Source of the DNA: Bradysia coprophila
Lineage: Eukaryota > Arthropoda > Insecta > Diptera > Sciaridae
Direction: 5' to 3'
Length of the DNA: 64,000 nucleotides
NCBI RefSeq assembly: GCF_014529535.1
Contig: NW_023503293.1
Span: 310,001-374,000 of the forward strand
Shown piece by piece: positions 34,819 to 47,163 of this stretch. The stretch's first letter is position 1; each line of letters begins with the position of its first letter. The notes under the pieces were generated by a model. The model saw only the letters and a list, made by a program, of their open reading frames with translations. It was not told the origin of the DNA and made no database searches. Both the position numbers and the translations under genes were made by a program.

Positions 34819-35220
34819 CTACAACCCACTATTGGTTTTGGCCTCTTCCAGCAATCTACTCCAATCGGACCTATCCCGCGCCAACGCTCTCCGACAATCA
34901 CTCACTTTTGGTGCTTTAAGATCCGACTCAACTGCATCTTTCCATCTAGCTTTTGGTCTTCCTGGTTTGCGGCTACCGTCGGGGTTTGTGTTTAGCAGCT
35001 TTAGGGGCACATGTTCCTCATCCATTCATTGTACATGACCGAGCCATCTTAATCGATTGGATTTGATGAATTTTACTATATCGGGCTCATTGTAAAGTTG
35101 GTACAGCTCATGGTTGTATCTTTTTCGCCAATTGGCGTTCACATTGACACCTCCAAAAATTGATCGAAGAATTCTTGTTTCAAAAGCATCTGTATCAACG
35201 CACTCCAATAGCAGGCACAA
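34819..35220 (-). pseudogene. C-terminal remnant of an RTE-like non-LTR retroelement ORF
   Basis: Two abutting open frames in the same reading frame, separated by one TGA. The upstream part carries FETRILRSIFG, the WRKRYNHELYQLY motif and RLRWLGHV. The downstream part carries MDEEHVP, the GRPKARW motif and DWSRLLEEAKT. This order is typical of the C-terminus of RTE-type reverse transcriptase ORFs. Where TGA stands, family members usually have Arg before MDE, so a single CGA-to-TGA transition explains the break. Polymerase and endonuclease domains are absent, so the copy is 5' truncated. Confidence 0.8.
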
Positions 35221-35391
35221 GAACAGACAGATTTTTTAACGGTCATTCAGCCTCTTATTAAATATTTGTATGGAGCGTAACGCAGTGGCCTATACCAACA
35301 TAAAAAAAATGAATTTATATGAGAATTCTAGACTACTGCGTCGTGGATGCCTCTTATTTAATTCTGTTCTCGTGCCTGTTCTTGGAGTGCG
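35197..35391. repeat. Inverted repeat, ~31-bp arms
   Basis: CAACGCACTCCAATAGCAGG at the left pairs with CCTGTTCTTGGAGTGCGTTG at the right, about 165 bp apart, with a few mismatches. The left arm overlaps the start of the retroelement remnant. Confidence 0.6.
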
Positions 35392-35820
35392 TTGGTTCAT
35401 CTCGTTGAGTCATGCATCAAGCTTCCGATCCATATGCTACAACGATAACGTCGTCTAGACAATATTTTAAAAGTTTACATTTTAGACGATTATCATTTTC
35501 AGGACGTCAATATCGTCTAGAAAACGATATTATCGTCACCAGATCGATATCATCGTTTTTTTAACGATAATATCGTTACTTATGATATTGACCGTGTAGA
35601 AATGTCGCGTCTCCGCTACTCTTAACATCTTCCGCATTTTGAAATTTTACCACTATTATCATTGCAGTTGGCAACATTTTGTTGAAATAACTCAATGGAA
35701 ATACTGTCAATGCAGTACACTCCTATATAAATGTATGCGTCTTACATGTATGGACTATATTGCATAACACATATCGAAAATCGTACTCCACCATTTTGAT
35801 TCCGCGGTCGACCGATATCG

Positions 35821-38800
35821 ATGGCAGTGTTTTTAATAAATATCTGTAAATTTAATGGCTGCGGGATCACTTTTCCTTCTTTGGGGGATCTCATACAACA
35901 CATCGAAGATACGCATATAGGTGAGCAAATTAGTTATTTTTAAATCCATATCGATGGCTACAATATCACGGATATTTCATTACATTCAGAGATAAAAAAT
36001 AATTCAATCAAAATCCCCCCACCCTCTTCCATCACATACAAGTGTTAGTGTCATATTAGTCAATGCAAGCACCCATCATCGAGGTCATCGATTTTTTGTC
36101 GAAATGTTCATTTGACCTAATTCTAACATGATCCTAGGGGTATCATTTAGGAATAATTTTATTGAGAATGGCAGCCTGGGATATTTTTTGATTTTTGTTG
36201 CTGGCCTTTCAAAGGTCATTAGCAATCGAGTCAAATTGACTGATGATTGTGGGATATTTTTTTTTTGTAGAATTTTAGAATAATTTGCATGTTGGATATC
36301 AAAATAATTGTTTTCTGAAACGAATCCCTTATTTTCTAGATTACGATCCACAAGTTATCGAACAAAAAGAGCAATCAAGGCCACAATGTTTGCCTTTGAG
36401 CTATGTTTTAAGATTTATAACGGATGCTGCCAGACGGGAAGGACCTTTCCTGGGCAGTTCTGGCGCAGAGTTAAAACGAAAATTGGCAATCAAACATCAT
36501 AGTTACAGTATGTCGTCGTCAAACAGGAGCAATACACCGACAGGTGATTCACAAAAAAAGAAATTTGTTGTTAATAGACTCGTGCGAACTGATTTCACGA
36601 GTATAAAAAAGAAGAGGAACATCTGACTCGTGATCGATGTATGATCACACGTTTCGAGCTTGAGTGGTTTTGGTGCTCTTAGTGTGTCGCAAGTGTAGAA
36701 TCAAATTTCGCCAATAATTTTTGGATATTAGCTAGAAACAATATTCAAGCTAATCATACTTAGGAGAGAGAAGACCGTTTGCACAATACGCATAAGCTCA
36801 GGTCATTGCTTCCAGAGGCACGTAATTATATCGATATTCCATTTCATAAATGGCAGCGAATGCAGATTCTATTCTATGTTTACTACACGTAACACAGATT
36901 TTGCTGACGATTCTCGGTACATTGTGCCTTCAACGAGAACCATAAAATTTTCTACCTCAGTTCAGTATCAATATTCCGACCTGTGTTCCACTTTGGACGA
37001 GACAATTTTGTTCCATATGTTCCAAATTTCGGAATGGATCAAAGCAAAAAAAAAACAAAGAATTTAAAACAGTTGTACGGGTCTATCAGAAACAATTAAT
37101 AACTCAGTTTCATCATGTATCGTCACACATAATTATTTTGTGGTTGCGTTGAGCTGATGTTATCTTAAAATAATTGAAGATCATGGCAGTGAAATGGATG
37201 AAGATGAAATGATACCATCAGAATTAGAAGATAGCAATGATTCCTGGACGACTGAAGAGTTTAGTTCGGAGTTCATCATGAGATACGGGAGCAGGTAATT
37301 TGAATTCAACAACGTTCACTTTTCGTACGGAATTCATCGCTTCAATTAATTGTTCGTTTACCCTTTAGACATTCGGTACCAACTGGTAATAGTTCGTCAA
37401 ATGAGAAACCATTTGCTTGTCCTGTCCCAGGTTGTAAGAAACGCTACAAAAACGTGAATGGCATCAAATATCATTCCAAAAATGGACACAAAAAAGATGG
37501 AAAGTAAGTTTCTCGATTCGAACGATATACAAAAAAAAAATTGTTTCTTTAGTTTGTAAGTGAGAATTGCCTGCCTTCCATAGAGCCTCTTGAATTTGTG
37601 CTTCCTATTGAACTAAAAAAATATTGTTGTGTTATCCGTACAAAAACGAAACCGTCAAACTTTTCGATCGAATAAAACGAATAAACCTTGCTCTTGGTAC
37701 ACAGACACTTTCGTGGTATTGATATATTTTGAGTTGTCACTAGAAATTAACATTTTGTTCTTTAGACAGCCTATTCATTCATACTATTGTCGCATCGGTG
37801 CAGTGTTTTTTATTGCTTTTTTGTAATACAATCGCTAAACAGAACTGGTGTGCATACGTTATTTTGCACCAGCTGGTCCCATTTGGAATTGTATGTGACC
37901 AGCTGGTGCAAAATAACGCATGCACACCAGTTCGGTTTAGCGATTGTAGTTCCAACTGCAGCTCTGTATCTGGAATTACGGAGTTTATTTGCGTTGTCAA
38001 AGACAGTCTATTCAGGCCCATAACCAGATAGCGCTCAGAGCCCTCTCTAAATTTTCATTTATTTTTTAAATTGTTCAAAATAAAAATATTTTTTCGGCAA
38101 AATGTCTGGATCGCTGGTTACGGACCTGAGTCTATTCCATATCACTGTGTGTGAAGATGATAAATCTCTTGAAAACCAAATGGATGGCATGGCAGATCTT
38201 GTTACTGCTTGGCTTGGCTTCATTCGGAAAGAGTTTTATTGCATTAAACGATCCGTCACGTTGTTCACCGGAAAGTCATATGTCAATGTATGATTAAATA
38301 CGCTTTCCACGAATACTTGAATTGTTGAAAAAAAAAGCCCTAATGGTGTTCGTGCCTCATTATATTAAATATTGTCAATCGATAAGGAACACGGTTCTGA
38401 GTCATTTGGTGCCTTTGGTGCGTATGTAAGGCATATGACTGTTACAATAAAGATTCCAAATACAGATAACGAAACCAACAACAACGTGCATCGAATCGGT
38501 TGATTAACAGAAATAATTTATTTCTTCCGCTTCATCTCCATTAGAAACCAGCTCTCAATTACTGGACTATTAATTATCGAATATATTACCACTGTTGGTT
38601 TTACAATTCGACAATTTTATCGCCTAATTTTGTTGCAAGACGCAATAACATTACTGACACTGATACGGCACATTATCAACGAATTCCTCTGTAGCGTCTA
38701 GAAATTCGATGTTTATGTTTTCCTGCAAAGTGAATTAATTTGAGTGTTTAGTTTACACTTTTTTGATAGTCGTGTTGATGTTGATGACATTGGCTTGCAT

Positions 38801-40594
38801 TCATTGTGACCGAACGCCGCTTTCTGTAAATATTCTATGGTAGGAGTTTGAGATAATTCCCTAGAGTCTGTCAGACAATTTATAATCAGTCAATATTCAC
38901 GAGTCAATGCTAAAGTAAAAAAAACCTCAATTTTAATGAAGTAAATGATGTGTTGACAATGAAAGGAAACTTTTGTATAAAATCACGAGATTTTAACCAG
39001 AAAAGTGAGGGTCCCCTTTTTGAAATAAATAAATTTTCCAAAATACCTAGAAAATGGTCTACAGAAGGATGAAGCTTGTATCCACCAGTCTTTCCTTAAT
39101 ATCCAACAGTTCTGAAATGATTCATTTATAGTGAAGACTTGCTAATTGTCTACATCTAACTACAGTATCAATACAGACGTTTCTCGTTTCTTAATAACTA
39201 TTTTGGAATTTCCATAACATCAAATGCTCGCATGAAGACATCACATTATATAACATGCTTATTGGAGGCGTACTATGCCAGATATATCTCTGAGCCAATC
39301 ACATTGGATCAGTTGTATTAGATTTTGACATTATGGTAGCTCAACAATTTAGTCACTTGAAAGTCGTTTGATATGCTGAATGCCTTCTGGTTTTTACCTT
39401 ATGTACTTTACAAGATGTTTAGGGACAGAAATTTGAACGATAAATAATTCTACATCTTTCTTGAGTGAAAGGATGACCGGATAATATCAGCGTAATGAAT
39501 AAAATAAATTGATCAATCCATTTGATCGCTATATATCCTTATTTCGCAGAAAACATTGGTTTCGGAAAGAATGTTAAACAAGCAGACAACTAAAATGTGT
39601 CGATATATATCGAAGGGCGTCCTCTCATCTCTCGGTTGTGTGATTATTAAAGATGTGTCCCGTCAAGCTCCTAGACATTATTTTAATATTTAATTGAAGG
39701 AAACCCCCGCCCCTGATCCCCTTAAATTTATTTTAAGTTTTACAATCTGATTCAATTAATTTACAATTTTCATTTTTCTTTTCTTTTTTTTGTTTTCTTC
39801 ATTTACTCCATCAAAAATTTTGTGTGTGCGTGTGTGTTACAAAAAAAAAGATGCTGCATGAATCGAAATTCTTTACTTAAAACGCAAAAAAACTAAAAAC
39901 AAAAAAAGAGAATTCGCTAAAACCCACACTTAACACACTTAGGGTACGAAAGGGGTACAAATGTCACTGCGGAAAGAGTTATAAAACATCACAAGGCCTT
40001 AAAAGTCATTCAGTGAGTTCACACAACAACAATAGTACTATTTTGATGACCAATGTCACCGACACCATCAATATAAATAACAATAATCATGCATCAAGAT
40101 CGGCCGCCTCGCCACCATCCGGTTCGTTGGACTCGAGTGCCAGTAATATGTCGGGCAGTTGTAGTAGTAGTATTAACCAAAGTCAGCTATCACCAAATTC
40201 AAGTTTCTCATCATCAACAGCAGCAACAAACACACAAACGATGAAAAATAATTTTGGATTGATATCAATCAAAGCCAAACCGTCATCGTCCGCGTCGTCG
40301 TCGTCAGCGTCATCGGGATTCTCAAGTAAACTAGTCAAACTGTATCCCGACAAGCAATCATCATCGCCCGATGCTGGTTCTATTGTTAAAATGACCGGCC
40401 ATCTACCTAGTCTCGTTAATTTAGGCATTTTAACGCCGGCCACATCGCCAAAGCAACAACCAATCAATCAATTAATGCAGAATAACAACGATGTTATTTT
40501 ACCTTTGACACCGATTAGTCCAAATATGAGTAAGAATGTGAATTTTAATAACATAACTGTGGCCGACCACATAACGACGACTGATGAAACGTAG
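35821..40594 (+). CDS. JAZF1: JAZF1-type C2H2 zinc-finger protein
   Basis: Orthologue of vertebrate JAZF1 (a NuA4/TIP60-associated zinc-finger cofactor) and Drosophila CG12054. Exons: 35821-35920, 36340-36543, 37180-37294, 37369-37503, 39943-40594; phases match and give 401 aa. Finger 1 is CKFNGC...HIEDTH (exon 1), followed by the conserved RFITDAARRE. An acidic linker ends DSNDSWTTEE. Finger 2 is CPVPGCKKRYKNVNG...HSKNGH. Finger 3 is the short CHCGKSYKTSQGLKSH...H. After finger 3 a ~190-residue Ser/Asn-rich tail has no counterpart in the ~243-aa human protein. The acceptor of exon 3 (AATTGAAG) is weak; the join is supported by homology on both sides. Intron 4 (2.4 kb) holds a hairpin MITE. 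Upstream, GATATCGATG overlaps the start. Confidence 0.93.
37827..37948. mobile_element. 118-bp hairpin MITE flanked by TA, in a JAZF1 intron
   Basis: The element 37829-37946 starts CAATCGCTAAAC and ends GTTTAGCGATTG. The arms pair for about 50 bp (two or three mismatches) through GAACTGGTGTGCAT and GCACCAGCTGG, leaving a ~15-base loop. TA lies on both sides (37827-37828 and 37947-37948). Confidence 0.8.
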
Positions 40595-42118
40595 CCTATA
40601 CTTAAAACGCTGCTTATGCGAAGCAGTTGTAAATAAGAAATTGTAAGGAGAAATTTAAATTGAGAAAAATGAAATTGAAATTTTAAACAAAACAAAAACA
40701 AACAAAAAAAAAATTGCGTCAAAATCATTCATTGAAAAAGGATGAGAAGTGAGAGAGGATTTAATAACTATCTCGGAATTTTAAAATTGCGGTCAGACAA
40801 CACAATTTACGCATCAAATTTGTGCAAAGTTAACTTTTTCTTAGATTTTCAATTTTTTTTATTCAGTGCAAATGTTTTTCCCCCATTATCATCACAGCAC
40901 TATTGACTGTGTGTGGAAATGGCAATGTTTTTTTTCTTTCTTTCTTGTCTAATCAAACATCTTACCGTGCATTCATAAAGAGGAAGTATCAATCGCAGAA
41001 TGTTTCGTTTTCTGCTGTAAAGCTTAGAATGACCAAAATTATCGTTCTGAACCGATATAGTAAAGAAAAGCCGAAACATTCAATCACCAAAATACTAATT
41101 CCATTTCTAATCCCCGTTTCTCGTGTCGATGTTGGAGAAGCAATTCTTCGATTTTGGTTTTTTGTCGCTTGATTTTGTCACCTTGGCACAGGTCCAATTA
41201 TTCCATCAATTTGTTTCTAAATTTTATATTGGAATAATCATTTTTAAATGGAAGGAACGGAAAATGTAGTAGACCAAAATTTGAAGAAAAACAATTTTTG
41301 AAACAAAAACTAAATTGTTGTGACATGGGCTATAACTGTCGTAATATTTAAACAAAAAAATGTGACAAAAAAGCACAAATTATTGACGTACTTTTCTAGT
41401 TATGGGTGCTTCAACACATATAACGTATATATATATATATATATGTAGTGCAATATATAAAACAAAACAAAAAATAATTTTTTTCCTTTGGATAATTTGA
41501 GCTTATATTTTATTAGACTTTTTAAACTGTTCTCGTTTCCGTGTAAATATGGTACCTATACTGAAAGTTTTATTTAATTTTACTTTCAAAAAAAAACTAT
41601 TAGTAGTTGTTGTTGGTTTTTAATTTTTTTGTTGTTTACTTTTCTGAGATACCGGAATCATAAACGTTAACGCCGTGCATTGTTGTATCTACTTTAAACA
41701 AATTCTTTTATTTGATGAAAATGTACATGTAATACAATGCCACGTTAAATGAGAACACAAAACATTTTTTTTTTCGTATATTTTGAATTGACCATGATAG
41801 TCTTCGAAATCAACGGTACGAGTGTTGGTTGTGATAATTATTTTTTTGTAAACAAAAAAACGCCTTAAAAACTTGAGTTTCTTTTTCAAGACTAAAATCC
41901 TAATTGGGTCGCTCTGATAAAAGTGTTTTTCAGACACGACAGGCAAGCTATTTTTTCGTTGATTCGGTTTGTCTCAAATGAAGCGATGAGAACATAGGCT
42001 TGGTTATCGTATTGTTTTCGAAAATTTCAGATTTGAAAACACGAATCGATTTGGCAGGCAAGAATAATCCGTCTTCTTTTCCAAAAACAATTTCGATTCG
42101 ATACGTGCCACTTATATC

Positions 42119-42250
42119 GATTACCCTGGTTAAAATAAAAGTCTAATAATTCAAAAAATGTTTACGCACGGGCCCAAATCCTTTGTTTTTTGAGACGAAA
42201 GTATAGACGTTTTTCAAGCTTTTGAGACTTTTATTTTTACCCGGGTGATT
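42119..42250. mobile_element. Small hairpin element
   Basis: ACCCTGGTTAAAATAAAAGT at the left is matched by ACTTTTATTTTTACCCGGGT at the right in inverted orientation, about 130 bp end to end. Target duplication uncertain. Confidence 0.5.
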
Positions 42251-45200
42251 ACAAAAAGCGTCACGTGTTAATCGCAATATATTTTCGTTTATTTATAGAT
42301 CGATATCTCTGGCTTAATAAAGTCGATTCGTATTATCGAGATTGTTCAATACCAATCATTTTCCCAAACAGATCATTTCAAATGTCTTCGTATTAGACAG
42401 CCCGAATTGACTATAAAATAGCTGAACATGTCATAAATCTGCATTTTTATTTTTACTTGTCTCTCCGAGTGTATATCTTACCCATTTTTTGTGGGCTATG
42501 CATAAAGATAGAAAAGATAAAAGAATTCCGGTTATCTCAAACACTTTTTTAATTTTATTTTTTTATTCGATTTTACTGAGATGTTGCAGTGATTTTTTTT
42601 TAGTATGTGAGAGATACTCTTTCGTAGTAAAGAAGAAGAAAAAACTAACATAAAATGTCGGTTTTATGTGTATAATTTTCTGTAAAACAAATCATGGATC
42701 TATTTCGGATCTTTGTTGGATTAAAAATTAACTGAATGTTAAATTTAAAAAACAAATCGATTATATAGAAAATAAATAAATTAAAAAAATAAAACAAAAA
42801 AAATCCTTTTTCATCTGTGTTCTTTGTTGCTATAAATTATTAAATATAATTTTTACTAGTCAGTCAAAATAATAAAGAAAAAAATTTATTATTATTTAGT
42901 TACTCCCTTTTTAAATTATATTATTAAATATACAACACTATAATAAGCGTTAACTAATATCTATTAAATTAAATTATGAAACGAAAACAAACAAAAAAAA
43001 ATACAAAAAATTAAATTAATTTAAAAAAAATATTAAAATAAATTAACAAAAAAAATATTGCATAATAATTGTAGAAAGTAGCATAGTAATGAAGCGGATG
43101 ATGGTTCAATTTAAAAGCAGAAAAAAAATCAAGTGGCAAAAGAACATCAAATTTGATTTTAAAAAAATAATCAATTTATGAGAATAAGATGATGAGAATT
43201 TCTTCAATCATAATTTATTTTGTGTTTTAACTCAAATCGATTTTGTCCTTTTCTAGCTTATCCAAAGTCATATGCTCTTTCACTCCCCAGTTTATATCGA
43301 AACCGATCAGAAGATATCATTTCTTTGACGAACCCCTTACGTACGTTGACTATCGTAAGCCATAAAGGCATGCCGTTTGTTTTATGTTGACTCATATTCA
43401 GTTATGATGGCGCCACTAGAGAAAAGGGACGATTTGTATGTTGAATCATAAATTACGTTATGCAAAGGGGGGAATGAACCTCTCATTGTAATATCCTAAT
43501 CGATAGTTCCTATAGCTTTCTCTCTCTCTCTCTCTCTCTCTAAAATATGATAGAGATATTCGGCAGACATTCATTAGAATATGACACAGCTCTAACTTAT
43601 GACATGAATGCGTAGATGGTGTTCAGTGAAATGCAAAAATTTGTTGAAATTTTGCGGTCGTAAGTAACGAACTTATTGGTAACTTATAAATCTGATGTCG
43701 AATGCTCACTTTGTTGACGTTCCAAATTTAACAAACACTTCCGTCGTGGAATTATTATTAAATGCAAATAAAATTTATTGTCAGAACATAGGACATAGCT
43801 TGACTTCCGTAACAACAACATTTTTTTCTTACAACCACTAAATGAAAGATGTTTTCCTTTGATTTCATCGCAACATCGCAGAGAAACAAGAAATGATCGC
43901 AAGATAAATTGATCACAGGAGAAAGAAAACTTCTCTTTCTTAACAATTTTGTAAAAGAAAAATACTTCTCTGGATTTCCCAGGATTGCGGGAACTTCTTG
44001 TCAAGTTTTCAGTTTTTTTTTTTCATTTTGTAAAAGAAAATTTACGCTGCGATATATGTGATCAATTCTTCTTTTCTTATAAATTCCTTTTTTCCTGCGA
44101 TCAGTTTAAGTATGTCTCTTAGGAATTTGGGCAACAATATTCTTCCCTTCAAAATTGATGTCTCTGAAATCTGTGTTAACCCATCTTGTACAACTATACA
44201 AAATGTTCCAATTTTTCTATCAGTCGCATTTTTTGATAGTTTCGTTCAGTTGAACTGACTTAGAATGACTATTGTAAACTGACAGTACTGATAGAATCAA
44301 AATCTTTTACCCGTTTCTTTTAATCTTAATCTCATAAGTGAAATCGTTTTAAAACAAAGAAATTCATTTTGAATTATAGATTAACTGTGAACAATCTGTA
44401 ATTAAGTGAAATAACAAAGGAAATAACTAAAATGATGGAGTGTGTATAAACAAAGTGGTTTTTCGATTATGATGAAAAATATTTAAAACAAAAAAAAAAT
44501 ACTTAAAAAGATTAATAAAATATATAAATGTATCAGAAGTAAAAGAGAAAACAAAATAGAAACCATTCAAGTCTATGAATTCCTAACACTAAAAATTCTC
44601 TCTTTAGTTTCCTTTCTATTCCCAACCAATCAATTGCTCTATTTCCCCAATTTCCTTTCGTTTGTAACTTAAGACAAATTTTCAACTTTTTCCTTTTCGA
44701 TTGCGCGCGTATTAATATATTTCTCAATTGAAATTTTCGATAATGAATAAAATTACATATTCAAACTATTATGAGACTGCCGTTTTTGCTTGAAGTGAAG
44801 TGAAGAAAAAACTAAATAAATAAATTCAAATCAAGTATACAAAAAAAAGAAATTTATTCAAATTTACTAAAACTTCAAAACAACTTTTGTTTTCTTTTGT
44901 TCGATAGATTAGCTAAAGAAAATTTAAACAAAAAAATAAATAAAAATAAAAAAATGATATTCGATGTACGATAATAATATGGGTGTTTGAAAGCTCATTC
45001 TAATGATAAAAAAACCATGAAAATATATATAAAACAATAAAAAAAAGAAGAAGCTCGTTTTAAAATCAATATCAGATCTTAAATCTCCTCCCCGTAATTG
45101 AATGACAACACACAGTGTTAATTTTCAACAATTTAAATTAAATTTCAAATTAAATGTTCAAATCTAATCATGTTCTGTAAATTGAAAAACGACTAAATAA

Positions 45201-46199
45201 ATGTGTATATAAATGAAACAAAATCAACAGACTTTTGGAACCGGGAAGATCAAGCAGTTGAGATCGACAGCTGAAGGCGTCAAAACAACAAGAAGCTGAT
45301 GTCAGCTATTATAAACTAGAGTATGTGTACCCTCAAAGTCTAGTCCTTCAAAAAAAGGTATGGGCGGAGGTAATGCCATTCAGACGCGCAGCCTAGTACA
45401 ATAGGTTGATGCTAATGAAACCTTTTTTAAAATGGTTGACTATGATTTGCTTGTGTTTCACAAAATGTTGTGCCTATCACAAAACAGATCACCCAGGTTT
45501 CTAAGCAATTCTGTGATTTTAAAGAAAGATAGCATTTATAGCGAACTTTCGTACCGCTGCACATCTGATTCGGATATATATGAATTCGGCTGAGCAAAAA
45601 ATTGTTCTTTTTAACATTTGACAAAAAGTGCAAATGCCTGCAGTATGCCTGTAGGAGTGTTATTGCACTTTATAAAAAACTGGTAAAAAACTGGGATATA
45701 TTGTAGAATTTCTTTTTGTTCAGAGTCATTTTTTACGTCGAAGAAAAATATTAAAAATATCGATTTCTCGGCTCAATATATTTGGATGCATTAGCAGGAG
45801 ACTAAAAAAAAAATCCAAAATTTAAACTAATTTTCTTTGTTATCGTAGGCATAGGAACACTAGCAATTGCCTTAAAGTATTTTGCATTTTGAGTTCTTTC
45901 AACTAATAATCGAGGATACAGACGATCGATGGGTGATAATCGATTACAATCAAGAACTTCTTACATCAGACCAAAAATGAATTTTAGTAAACTTACTGCA
46001 ACTAAACATAAAAACATGTCCAGTGTCCTACATGTTTGTCTTTTAGGCAATCGAAACTGTTTTGGAACTGTTCCAAAACCACTTTAATTTAACCCCAAAT
46101 TAGGTACTGTAGGGATAACATTTTAATCTTTCGAGACATTAGCTAAAAGACCAAAAACTTTCAAGCTAATCAGAAATTAGATTAAATTGTTTCTATTTA

Positions 46200-46385
46200 C
46201 CTGGCGAGATTTGAGCCCGTAACTTCCAGCACTCCAGCCGATGTTCTTGTCACTGCTACGATACGTTCTTAATACCAGCCCAATCCGTTGCTACAAAGAA
46301 GTTCCTCGTGGGATTGAAATTAAGCATTTATGTAGAAATGCAAATTAGAAGATGGTAAGATCGCCAGTTCGAGCCTCACAATTTT
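46200..46385. repeat. tRNA-derived SINE-like remnants
   Basis: On the complementary strand of 46203-46270, TAGCAGTGACAAG (A-box-like) and GGGCTCAAATC (B-box-like) are spaced as in a tRNA. On the + strand near 46363, GTTCGAGCC (B-box-like) precedes a T-run. Neither folds as a functional tRNA by eye. Confidence 0.3.
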
Positions 46386-46535
46386 TTCCGCAGTTTTTTT
46401 TTTTGTATACCCTGTCATAATTCGCATGAGGGACTTGGTGAAAAATTTAAACTTTGTTTTTTTTTTATTTTATGACTTTGTATTGCTGGTATCACAAGAG
46501 TTCAACCGAGGAGAAAACCACTCTTTTTTATTGAT

Positions 46536-46660
46536 GTGATTAACATGATTAACCGGTATTAACATTATGACGAATTGGTGATTAACCAGCATTTGACCGG
46601 TGGAATCGTCGCAAAACTACAAATAAACGTGAAATATAGCGGTTAATCATTGTTAATCAC
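46536..46660. repeat. 125-bp inverted repeat
   Basis: GTGATTAACATGATTAACCG at the left, and CGGTTAATCATTGTTAATCAC at the right as its inverted copy with one extra base. A further GGTGATTAACC lies inside. Probably a small hairpin element. Confidence 0.6.
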
Positions 46661-47163
46661 CGACACTTTCGATAGTGACATGCTATTTTTGAATAGTCCA
46701 GGGAAGACCTTTTAAAAATTGGTTGGTAAACCCGATGCACCTACGCATCGTAATGACTTGTTAAAGATTAGACTGTAGTGGAAGGTTTCTCGACCTGTGC
46801 AGATATAAAAGATATAAGATATAAAAAACTTCATCTAATCCTTTATAATCCCCATCCCCATCCCATAAGACTTGCAGCATTCGATCGTTGCAATGCAATC
46901 CCAATTCGCTGCTTCGGTTTAGAATTCGGTTCTCTTGTTCTTTCCCAACTTATGTACAAGTTGAAATATCTGGTTGAAAATTGACCAGATGGTACCTTCG
47001 ATGGACCACAATGAAAAGTAATTTTCGTTTCGCTACTATACAAAGCTTTTATTTTGGTATACAAATTTTCTGTTCTTGTTGAATAAATTATTATCTCTTT
47101 TGGAACTTTAAAATAAAATATCTTTTTCGTTTGCAGACGTTTAGCATTACAAAAGCCAGAAAA

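Larger units (their letters stand above)
34411..35580. repeat. Cluster of ACGATAATATCGT-type short palindromes
   Basis: Clear instances are at about 34411-34440 (CGTCCAGGACGATAATATCG), 34724-34745, 34790-34800 and repeatedly at 35437-35577 (ATATCGTCTAG, ACGATATTATCGTC, ACGATAATATCGT). They border the retroelement remnant at 34819-35220 on both sides and may be subterminal repeats of one larger, unrecognised element. Confidence 0.55.
40595..47163. other. Long A+T-rich intergenic region, JAZF1 3' UTR side
   Basis: The first part is probably JAZF1 3' UTR. The region is dominated by A/T tracts (42500-45200 in particular), with an (AT)n run near 41427-41444 and a (TC)n run at 43517-43541. No gene recognised. 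Confidence 0.45.

Noticed and set aside
38102-38293. 63-codon open frame in JAZF1 intron 4
   Set aside because: No recognisable domain, and it lies inside an intron of a well-supported gene.
40183-40467. 94-codon frame antisense to the JAZF1 tail
   Set aside because: A shadow of the Ser/Asn-rich coding exon; its Asp run is the reverse complement of Ser codons.
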